A stretch of DNA of 64,000 bases, taken from NCBI GenBank assembly GCA_043228905.1, contig JBHGNT010000011.1:4278001-4342000 (forward strand), read 5' to 3'. Every line of letters starts with the position of its first letter. The stretch's first letter is position 1. A program made the position numbers and the translations under genes. Origin of the DNA: Azolla caroliniana. Its lineage: Eukaryota; Polypodiophyta. The notes under the pieces are model-generated. The model saw only the letters and a program-made list of their open reading frames with translations. It made no database searches and was not told the DNA's origin. Below, piece by piece: positions 21,688 through 31,060 of this stretch.

Positions 21688-22555
21688 TCACGACACTTTA
21701 AGTTGTCTATACAACTCTCTACAATCCTCGTCATACCACTTGTGCTGTGGCATAGACCCTATTCTACTATGACTGGAGTGTTTCGTGTATGGGAAGCTAC
21801 TAATTGCTTCCGAGTGAAGGGTGTGTGCGAGTTCTATAATGAGGTTCTCTAAAGGCAAGGAAGAATCAAAAGAGGAGAGATGGGCTTGAACATGTCCAGA
21901 GTAGATGTCAGTGAGCTCATGCGTGAAATGTATTATGGTGTGCTGGTTTGGTTGACTAGAGTTGGAGGCGTGGGAGGTGTCGCATTTTCGCTCAAAGTAT
22001 AGGAAGCTATGGTCTGCACCAATGGGGCATGGGTCCACCCGGAAGGAGTTAACCATGTGGGTAGCTTCAGGGCATCCTATTAGGTAATCAACTGTGCTTT
22101 CCCCTCCTCCATGTGGGAAACATGTGAGCGCTTCCGAGCCCGGCCACTTCGCTAAGCCATTATATATGATCATCTGGTGTCGGCTTCCAAGTTCAAGCAG
22201 ATGATGGCCAAAGCTTGTGGCGTCCACACCTTGATCCTTTGATGTACGCGTTATGTCTAAGTCTAAAGGGTCGACATTCACCATTTCGAGGTTTCTATCC
22301 ATTTGAAATATTGTGCATTGTCGGGATTGGGTTCTCGCATTGAAATCTCCTACAAGGAAGACTTTCCCTTGAGAAGAATATTGGATTATGTCATCCGATA
22401 AAGGTTCATATGGAGAAGGCCCATGCGGCGTTCCTTCATCAACTATACTCGCCTCTCCAGCCATATTATACCGGGATCCTTTCGAGGGGAAGTAACACAC
22501 AGTGATAAATATCTCTTGGTCCTTGCTAGTGAGGACTTTCACCCACATAAAACGG
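21688..22555 (-). pseudogene. LINE-N apurinic-type endonuclease, C-terminal part
   Basis: The frame has FITVCYFPSKGS, VFLVGDFNARTQSR, STVDYLIG and the catalytic-type end GADHSFLYFE. These match the APE-like endonuclease of non-LTR elements, which nicks the target DNA. Its N-terminal part is at 34733-34998, separated by Ty3-D. Ignoring D and one ACGG copy, the codon split at the junction is exact, which proves they were one gene. The apparent start at 22548 is only an internal Met. Confidence 0.9.
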
Positions 22556-23160
22556 TGTCGTGAAGAAAACCGGCCATAGGTGGAGTCGGAGAGAAAGCGC
22601 GTAAACCGGCCCTTACACGGATGGACGCGTGACTTGATATTTTGTACACGAACCGGTGGATGTAGATACTAAGCCACACGCATTTATTAGAGGGGGATTG
22701 TGCATATCCCTGTCAGAGGGACAAGGAATAAAGCGAATGGACAAGGAAAAAAAGGGAGGAGATCGCACGGGAGAGAGAGGAGGAAGCGCTACTGCAGAAC
22801 CGAGGGGGGAGCTCTCTCTCTTCTCCTACAACCATCATTCTCTGCGGGCGTCGGGAGTTCGCTACCTCTGCTTAGGGGACAGCCCGTGTGCTTCCAGCAG
22901 AGTCTCTCCTTCCCCCCCTTTGTTTTTGGGAGTCGTGTGACTGTCGTCGGTGTGCGTGAGTAGGGTCCCCGTGTCGGGTTCGTCACCGCCTTGTCAGTTG
23001 TAACCGTTGGAGCTTGTAATCTCTTGTCATTGTAATTAAGTGTTACGTTCTATATCTCTCTTTCTCGCTTCCACGTGTCAGTGAATCTCTCTCTCGCTCC
23101 TCGGTCCAAGACCGCCGTGGTCCCGCCCCTTTCTACACGTACGCACGTAACAACGCGACA
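22556..23160 (+). repeat. Ty3-D 5' LTR
   Basis: It is 605 bp and pairs with 34111-34732. A CT-rich leader lies near its end (about 23057-23100). Open frames inside it (for example 22656-22963) are not genes. Confidence 0.95.
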
Positions 23161-23204
23161 TATTTAGTGAACCCGACGTGAAAAGGCGGCAAAGGAGTCG
23201 AAAG
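23161..23204 (+). other. Ty3-D putative primer-binding region
   Basis: TTTAGTGAACCCGACGTG follows the LTR. It is not the initiator tRNA-Met site used by the Copia elements here. Its GTGAACCCGACGTG layout looks like a tRNA 3' end complement, but I cannot name the tRNA. Confidence 0.45.
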
Positions 23205-24066
23205 ATGAGGGGATCGGAGCTAGCAAAGGCAATGGCGGTGGCCGTCGACCAGCTGGTGAGCGCTTGTGAGGGAACGGGTACCCTCGACAAAGCCATTGAA
23301 TCAATCGTCGGCTCTATAGGCCGTTTCGGAGGGAAAGATGCCACAAGTTATTTGGAGGCTTACCGGGACGAAATGACCATGAGGGATATCCCAGTGGATA
23401 GGCGGCTGTCCGGATTCCCTCGGGTGGTGACGCCGGGCATCCATGCGGAGGTGCTCGAGGTGCTGGCCGGATGCCAGACTTGGGAGGAGTTCGAGCTGCA
23501 GCTCCTCGAGAAGTACGGGTTTGATGACTCACACCGGCTGTCGAGGCGGGACTTCATGGCGTGGGTGGAAAGCCCCGGAAAGGGGAGGAACACGTCGGTG
23601 CTCCTCCAGGAGTTCGAAAAATGGTTCGCGCGGCTGTCGACGCTGGACCGGATGGTACTCGAAACAAGTCGAGTACTGTTGTTTGTCAAGTCGGTGGATG
23701 CGCTCGACAGAGAAAAGGTGGGTCCCCTATTGGAAACGGACGAAGGGCTCACGATGGATTGGGCCATGGTAAAACGGGTCTACAGCCGTTTCGACAAACG
23801 GCACGATTGGAGCGACGGAAGCACGTCGGGGTCGGGGCCGGTCCCGGGGAGGAGGCTCGAGGAGCCGGTTTCGGTGCCGGTTGGGAGGAAGGAAGAGACC
23901 CGAATCTGGCCGGAGTCGGGGTCGGCATCAAACGACGTGGTCAGAGGCCCATCCGGAGGAGCGGCTCTGGAGGAGCTAACACAAATGGTGCACGACCTGC
24001 AGATCGCACAGGCCCGGAGACGATGGTGAAAAACCTCGCGACCGGAGGCGCCGGCTGGGCAACGGT
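23205..24066 (+). pseudogene. gag: Ty3-D Gag, N-terminal part
   Basis: The open frame from ATG 23205 (MRGSELAKAMAVAVDQLV; an in-frame upstream AUG-like start near 23178 is possible) shows a Gag core with GRFGGKDATSYLEAYRDEM, EVLAGCQTWEEFELQLLEKYG and LQEFEKWFARLSTLDRM, then a Pro/Gly linker. A TGA at 24027-24029 interrupts it. The same frame continues past the stop to the Copia-E insertion at 24066 and resumes at 29533, directly in the zinc knuckle. It would form the particle. Confidence 0.85.
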
Positions 24067-24769
24067 CTTTGTCGGAATTCCGTGCTCGGCCACAACCGAG
24101 GAACAGGATCGATTCACAGAAAACGGGAAATGCAACAATGCACGAAAACAATAGAGAGAAGGGCACACTGGATGTTTTACGTGGAAAACCCTAAATGGGA
24201 AAAACCACGGGAGTGCAAGACTCCAACTATCACTATACGCGGGAATGTACAATGGCGAGCTGCAAGGCGACGACCTTGAGATCGCTGTCCTCGCCACAGG
24301 CGGCGGTATTACACAGAGGCGTCGACCTCTTCCTTCCTCCTTCTCTCTCACTCTCTCTCGGCTGCTCTCACTTCGCTCCCTCTTAGTGGAAAACAGAAAA
24401 ATGAGCAACAGCAGCCTTAACTGTTTGCCCTAAGTCATATTTATACACATATGACTTTCGGGCTATTTACAAATATAGCCTCAAGGGCTCTTGGCAAACA
24501 TATTCACAAATATGTCTCCGCATCCGGATCTCTCTCCGGGTACATTCATCATCCGGCTCCGTAACCGGGGTCTTCATCATCCGGCTCCGTAGCCGGGGTC
24601 TTCATCATCCGGCTCCGTAACCGGGGTCTTCATCATCCGGCTCCGTAGCCGGGGTCTTCATCATCCGGCTCCGTAACCGGGGTCTTCATCATCCGGCTCC
24701 GTAACCGCAACCGGGCTTGCCGTCATTCATCTCCGGACATCCCATCCGGAGGGACCGAAATCCCAACAA
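24067..24769 (-). repeat. Copia-E 3' LTR
   Basis: It is 703 bp, with six tandem units based on CATCCGGCTCCGTA between about 24545 and 24712. Confidence 0.94.
24545..24712. repeat. 28-bp tandem repeat in the Copia-E 3' LTR
   Basis: There are six units here against four at about 29364-29466 in the 5' LTR. Units alternate CGTAACCGG and CGTAGCCGG. The LTR length difference (56 bp) is exactly two units. Confidence 0.93.
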
Positions 24770-24782
24770 ACTCCCCCTTCAC
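24770..24782 (-). other. Copia-E polypurine tract
   Basis: The minus strand reads GTGAAGGGGGAGT next to the 3' LTR. Confidence 0.88.
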
Positions 24783-27700
24783 TTCGGCATGGGATGTCTC
24801 TCCAGTCCGATCCTCTTCCGGCATGCTTCCAGCTTGTCGGGTGTGAGCACCTTGGTCAGCATATCCGACCCGTTCTCGTCCGTGTAGACCTTCGTCAGCA
24901 CGAACTCCTTGTCTTCTATCCTTTCCCGAATCCAGTGATATCTTCGCTGGATGTGCTTCGTCCGGGAGGGATAAGCCGCGTTCTTCGCAAGGTGGATGGC
25001 ACTCTGACTGTCGCAGTAGAGTCGGTACTCCTCCTGCTGGATACCGAGCTCTCTAATGAAGTCCTTCATCCATATTATTTCCTTGCCGGCTTCAACAGCC
25101 GCCATGTACTCCGCCTCCGTGGTTGACAACGCAACCGTCTTCTGCAGCCTCGACTGCCACGAAACAGCTCCACCTGCATACGTCATCACATACCCTGATG
25201 TGGACCGGCTGGTATCTGCATCAGCCGACATATCCGAATCGGTAAAGCCGTCGAATTCGGGCTTACCGGAGCCGAATCGGAGGCACACGTTTGCCGTGCC
25301 CTTCAGGTATCGGAGTATCCACTTGACCGCGTTCCAGTGCTCTTTGCCGGGATTGCTCATGTACCGGCTCACCACTCCAACTGCATATCCTATGTCCGGT
25401 CTTGTACACACCATTGCGTACATTAAGCTTCCGACGGCAGAGGCATATGGTACTTTCATCATGTCCTCCTTCTCAGCCTTTGTCTTGGGGCTTTGCTTGC
25501 TGGACAACTTGCAGTTTCCCGGGAGGGTTGACCCGACCGGTCTTGCTTCCGACATGTTGAACCGGTGAAGCACCTTTGTCACGTACATCTCCTATGACAG
25601 CCACAACTGCTTCTTCTTCCGGTCCCGGATGATGTGCATCCCTAGTATTTGCCTCGCCGGACCCAGGTCCTTCAATGAGAAGGTTCGGTGAAGCGCTTTC
25701 TTCAGCGTCCGTATCTTGACCTGGTCCCGTCCGACGATCAACATGTCGTCCACGTACAGGAGGAGTATTAGAGAGTCTCCTCCTTCGAACTTCTTCACAA
25801 ACACGCAGTGATCAGACTGCGTTTTGTGGTACCCTTCGTCGGTCATGAAGGAGTCGAACTTCCGGTACCATTGCCGGGGAGCCTGCTTCAGTCCGTAAAG
25901 GCTCTTCTTCAACCGGCATACCAGGTGCTCCTTCCCTTTCTTCTCGAATCCTTCCGGTTGTTGCATGTAGATCTCTTCTTCGAGGTCACCGTGAAGGAAT
26001 GCCGTCTTCACGTCCATCTGTTCTACCTCGAGGTCCATGCTTGCCACTATGCTCAGCACCGTCCGGATGGAGGTCATCTTCACTACCGGGGCGAATATCT
26101 CGTCGAAGTCGATGCCCTTCTTCTGCTGAAACCCCTTCACCACGATCTTGGCTTTGTATCTCGGGGGGTTTCCGGCATCTCCCGGTTTCAGCTTGAACAC
26201 CCACTTGTTTCGAAGTGCCCGCTTTCCTTTCGGCAACTCCACAAGTTCATATGTGTGGTTCTCATGCAAGGAATCCATCTCGTCCTGCATGGCACTCAAC
26301 CACCTGCAGCTCTGGGTGTCATGCTTTGCTTCTTCAAAGCTCTCCGGCTCCCCTTCGTCGGTTAGCAGCACGTGCTCTGGTTCCGGAAATCTCCGGGGGG
26401 CCCTTCTCTCTCTTAGAGGATATCTCCGTTCCGGAGCTTCGGTAACCGGTTCTTCCGATTCTTCTTCATCCGAATCCATTTCGGGATCAGGGCCGGTTCC
26501 GGTATCATTTTCATCTTCTTCGGCCGGTTCTGTTTCTTCATAGTCTTCGGCCGGATCCTCGAGTGTTAACCGGTCCCTTGCCGGTCGGGACTGCTCCTCG
26601 TAGAGTTGATCCTCACCGGTCGACTTGGAGCTCTTCATCTTCTTCTCCGACTCCCAGTCGGCGAGTGTCTTGTCCTCCATGAAGATGATGTCTCGACTCC
26701 TGAATATCTTCTTGTCGACCGGGTCCCATACTCGGTAGCCGAACTCGTCGTCGCCGTAACCGAGGAATATGCATAGCCGGGTCTTTGGATCTAGCTTTCC
26801 TCTCCGGTCCTTTGCCACATGCACGTATGCGAGACACCCGAACACCTTCAGATGCCGGTAGGACACTTCCTTACCGGTCCACACTTTCTGCGGCGTGTCT
26901 CCGTCCAAAGGTACTGAGGGTGATCTGTTTATCACGTATGTCGCCGTCGACATTGCCTCAGCCCAAAACCCCTTGGGTAATTTCGCATGCGCCAGCATAC
27001 TCCGGACCCTCTCCATTATGGTCCGGTTCATCCTCTCGGCCAGCCCGTTTAGTTCCGGCGTCTTCGGCACAGTAAACTCGAGCCGGATTCCCTTCGAGCG
27101 ACAGTACTCCTGGAACTGCCCCCGGTATTCCCCTCCGTTATCCGCTCGTATCGCTTTCAGCTTCTTGCCGGATTCCCTTTCCACTCTCGCGTGGAGTTCT
27201 TTGAAGACGGACAACACTTGGTCCTTTGTCTTCAACGGCGCCGTCCACAGCTTCCGGCTGTGATCATCAATGAAAGTCACGAAGTACTGGGCTCCGCCAT
27301 GTGACTTCGTTTCTACCTGACACACATCCGTGTGCACCAACTCCAATGGTGCGCTACATCTCGTCGGTGGCCTTGAGTGGAAGGAGGTTCGGTTCTGCTT
27401 ACCGGCCAGGCAATCGGTGCACTTCTCTAGATGCACATGCTTCACTGGAATGAGGTTGTCTTCTGCAAGCCTCTTCATCCCCTTCTCGCTCATGTGGCAC
27501 AGTCTCTTGTGCCACAGCTCACCGGCAGTGTCGGCTGCCACGTTCAGCTCCTCCGGACATAGCCGGGAATTCATCAGGTACAGGGTGTTGACCTTCCGGG
27601 CCCGAGCCACTATCAGGCTCCCCTTGCTGAACTTCATGACACCGTTCCGGATGCTACCCGTGTAGCCTTCATCATCTAGCCTCCCGGCCGAGATCAAGTT

Positions 27701-28867
27701 CAATCGGACCTCCGGAACGTGTCGCACATCCTTCAACAGCATCTTGCATCCGGTTGATGTCAACAGCCACACGTCTCCTATGCCGGCAATCCGGCATGTG
27801 CCTTCATTTCCCATCCGGACACAGCCGTGCTCACCGGCTGTGTAGGATGAGAAGTATTTCTTCTCCGGGGTCAGGTGGAACGACGCTCCGGAATCGACCA
27901 CCCAGGTCATCTCTACACCGGCAAGGTTCAGCTCCCTCTCTTCGGTAATAAGCATTATCTCTTCTTCACTTGCCGCGAGTGCCGTCATTCCTTTCCGGTC
28001 CTGCCCTCGCCGATCCGGACCTCTCCGGTCCGTGGCTCCCCGGTATGCACCGTTTCTCTCCGGTGACTTCTTCGAATCGGTGTCGTCGGCTCCGTTGTCT
28101 TTTCGGTAATGCCGACAATTCTTCCGGAAGTGCCCCGGCTTCCCACAGTGGAAGCATGTGGGTCTTCCTCTTGACTGCGACCGGGTCCCCGACTTCTCCC
28201 GTCTTTGCGGACTCCGGTTCCATTGTCTTCCCCGTTCCGATTCGGTAAGCAGCGCCTTCGAGTCGGAGACCGGTTCTTTATCTCTCCGGCGCGCTTCTTC
28301 GTTCAAAATACTTGTCTTTACTGTTTGTAGGGACAAGTTATCTTCGGTGCAGGAGGTGCTGAGAGTCACCACCAAGTTCTCCCAGCTGTCCGGCAATGTA
28401 CACATCAGGATGATGGCTTGCATTGCATCCTCCAACGGGAACTTGATCGCCGCAAGCTGGTTCACGAATCCCATGAACGTCCTTACGTGTTCCACCATAC
28501 TCTCGCCGTCCCGGTACTTGAGGTTCACTATCTTTCTCATCAGGGAGGTCCGGTTCAACGCATTCTTCCTCTCGTAGAGGCCCGACAGCTTCCTCCACAT
28601 CTCATATGCGTTGGTGTCGTTCGCCACGTGTTGTAGAACGCTCACGTCGACGTATTGCCGAATGGTTGCAACGGATTTCCGGTTCAGAAGCCTCCACTCC
28701 GTCTCAAGTACCCCCTTGGGTATTTCCGACCTGTCGATCGGTTCATACAGGTCCCGAACAATGAGCAGATCCTCCATCTTTATCTTCCAGTCGGCGTAGT
28801 TCTGCGCATTCAGCACCATCATCCCCGGCTGCCCGCTGCTGCCGCCTTCCATTTTCTGTGTTACCAT
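24779..28867 (-). pseudogene. gag-pol: Copia-E Gag-Pol polyprotein, one premature stop
   Basis: A single frame of about 1,360 codons starts at ATG 28867, just after the primer site; frames that begin further right run into the LTR. Domains in order: UBN2-type Gag, CCHC knuckle CFHCGKPGHFRKNC, protease WVVDSGASFHLTP, integrase HHCC (HKRLCHMSEKG...CTDCLAGK), integrase core (HTDVCQV, RADNGGEY, NGLAERMNR), RT with FLHGDLEEEIYMQQPEGF and LLYVDDMLIVG, then RNase H with EAEYMA and a C-terminus at 24779. The only break is a TAG at 25592-25594 after KKQLWLS, in place of a likely CAG, between RT and RNase H. All catalytic residues I checked are present. Confidence 0.95.
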
Positions 28868-28868
28868 C

Positions 28869-28880
28869 GCTCTGATACCA
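28869..28880 (-). other. Copia-E primer-binding site
   Basis: The minus strand reads TGGTATCAGAGC exactly. The polyprotein ATG begins one base further on. Confidence 0.93.
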
Positions 28881-29527
28881 CTTTGTCGGAATTCCGTGCT
28901 CGGCCACAACCGAGGAACAGGATCGATTCACAGAAAACGGGAAATGCAACAATGCACGAAAACAATAGAGAGAAGGGCACACTGGATGTTTTACGTGGAA
29001 AACCCTAAATGGGAAAAACCACGGGAGTGCAAGACTCCAACTATCACTATACGCGGGAATGTACAATGGCGAGCTGCAAGGCGACGACCTTGAGCTCGCT
29101 GACCTCGCCACAGGCGGCGGTATTACACAGAGGCGTCGACCTCTTCCTTCCTCCTTCTCTCTCACTCTCTCTCGGCTGCTCTCACTTCGCTCCCTCTTAG
29201 TGGAAAACAGAAAAATGAGCAACAGCAGCCTTAACTGTTTGCCCTAAGTCATATTTATACACATATGACTTTCGGGCTATTTACAAATATAGCCTCAAGG
29301 GCTCTTGGCAAACATATTCACAAATATGTCTCCGCATCCGGATCTCTCTCCGGGTACATTCGTCATCCGGCTCCGTAACCGGGGTCTTCATCATCCGGCT
29401 CCGTAGCCGGGGTCTTCATCATCCAGCTCCGTAACCGGGGTCTTCATCATCCGGCTCCGTAACCGCAACCGGGCTTGCCGTCATTCATCTCCGGACATCC
29501 CATCCGGAGGGACCGAAATCCCAACAA
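28881..29527 (-). repeat. Copia-E 5' LTR
   Basis: It is 647 bp, with four 28-bp units. The outermost base is G here and A in the partner LTR. Confidence 0.94.
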
Positions 29528-30083
29528 GCGGTGCATGTGGTGTGAGACGATCGGTCACATTCGGAAGGATTGCGCGGATTTCGCCGACGCGCTCAGGACC
29601 AACGTCGTGTACCTCTGGAACGGGCGGGTGCACGCGAGCGAGATCCAAAGAGCCCTAGAACTGAATACGGGGCGCGGCGGAATGAAGAGGTTGATGGAAG
29701 AGGCCGCGGCACGGCACGTCGAAGCCGTCAACTACTCGGTGTCGGCAGGAATTCGGGTCGGGGGTGATGAGACCCGGAAGGCGAAGGACTCTGGATTCTG
29801 GCCGCTAGTGCTAGAAGGCCTCTCCGGAGTTTGGCTGAGGAAGGAAGAGGCGGACCGCGCGGAACAGCCGGTCCAGGAGGTCACCGGTTGGGACGATCCG
29901 GTCAAAGAGAAAACGGGCTTCGTAGAAGCCACTTGCCAGAACTACGAGGTTCTGGTGGAGGACAAACGGGCAGGAAAGGCCGAAGGGGTCGGCCCCCCGA
30001 GGTATGAGACCTGGTTCGGACCGAAACCGACCGGTGCAACCCAGGCGCGCCAGACGGAAAGAAGCAGGCGGGGTTTCGGTTGA
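29528..30083 (+). pseudogene. gag: Ty3-D Gag C-terminal part with zinc knuckle
   Basis: Directly after Copia-E the Gag frame continues with CMWCETIGHIRKDC, a CCHC knuckle (C-X2-C-X4-H-X4-C). A long linker rich in Glu, Gly and Arg follows, up to TGA at 30081-30083. The knuckle would bind element RNA. The stop seems mutational, because the same frame is open again from 30084 into the protease region. Confidence 0.82.
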
Positions 30084-31060
30084 GCACCGAGATCGAAAGG
30101 ACCAGACCTGCGAAAGGTCCTGGAGGAACATATCCTCGACAGCAAAGTGGAGTTGTCATTGTGGGAGGTGCTGGGAATCGCCAAGAGGGAGTTCCACGAC
30201 TCTATCGTAGACTTGGTGAGGCGCAAGAGGCTCTTGATGGAGCTGGAACTGGAGAAGCCGGTGGAGGTGCCGACCACGCACCTGGAAGACGAAGCCCTGG
30301 AAGACGAGTTGGCGGGAAGCCACTACACGAAGCCGCATTGGGCCAGGGCGACTACGGAAACCCCTATACGGATCGGCAACGTTCTGGAAGCAGTGGTGGC
30401 ATTGGTAGACCATGGATCCGAAATCAACCTGATGTCCATGGATTTCTACAAGAAGGGTAAATGGCCGATCAACACCAAGCATGGCTGGAAGATACGAGTA
30501 GCGTCGCGTGCCACGGAAGAACTACATGGGACCTGTCCGAACGTACGGGTGAAAATCGGCGATGTCTAGATCGACCAGCACTTCTTCGTGCAGGAGACGT
30601 CCTCGCATCCGTTTATACTAGGAGAGCTATATATCATGGCAGCACGGATGGACACCAAGGTGCTGGACAATGGTTCTGCCTATGCAAGAGTCAAGAGCCA
30701 GGACGGGCGTCACTCGGTCCAGTTCCTAACGGTGCGACCAAACCACGAGCGTAACTGCGAGGCCCTCGGCAGTGGAACCCGAGGGGATTTTTAGAGAGGG
30801 CTATCAAGGCATGGGGCCACGATAGTCCGGACACCGGGGAACAACCCCACAAATGTACAGTACGGAAGAAGACTTGTACCATGGGTAGGAAGTTTTGGTT
30901 CTCCGACAACAGAGGTTGTACTATAACCGGTGTCAGCGGCCGGGAGAGGAAGCGAGCGGAGGAGCGGCTCAAGGGATGCGGAGTCTTCTTCCCCGACGAA
31001 GACATCAGCGGCGCCGTGGAGGCGGTCTCTTTTGATGACACCTTGGGCTAACTACGAAAG
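30084..31060 (+). pseudogene. pol: Ty3-D protease region, broken
   Basis: In the Gag frame a pre-protease segment (VLEEHILDSKVELSLWEVL) leads to VVALVDHGSEINLM (Asp codon 30408-30410). This has the layout of a retroviral-type aspartic protease but reads D-H-G-S instead of D-S/T-G. Stops lie at 30567 and 30792; QETSSHPFILGELYI and VLDNGSAYARV follow in the same frame. The frame then decays toward 31060. Whether His is native to the lineage or a mutation cannot be told from one copy. Confidence 0.72.

Larger units (their letters stand above)
24067..29527 (-). mobile_element. Copia-E: young, nearly intact Copia element inside the Ty3-D gag
   Basis: The LTRs are 28881-29527 (5') and 24067-24769 (3'). 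The target copies are ACGGT (24062-24066) and GCGGT (29528-29532), with one mismatch. By eye the LTRs differ at about five bases plus two extra 28-bp minisatellite units, so this is the youngest insertion by LTR comparison. It has one polyprotein frame with a single stop, an exact primer site and a polypurine tract. Ignoring it, the Ty3-D Gag frame is continuous. Confidence 0.95.

Noticed and set aside
22656-22963. 94- and 87-codon plus-strand ORFs, repeated at 34211-34518
   Set aside because: They lie wholly inside the Ty3-D LTRs and are non-coding by context.
24082-24433. ORFs on both strands, repeated at 28896-29247
   Set aside because: They lie inside the Copia-E LTRs and are duplicated only because the LTRs are.
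24545-24712. Regular 28-bp repeats resembling a CRISPR array
   Set aside because: The units are directly adjacent with no spacers, lie inside an LTR, and recur in its partner LTR. This is a minisatellite.
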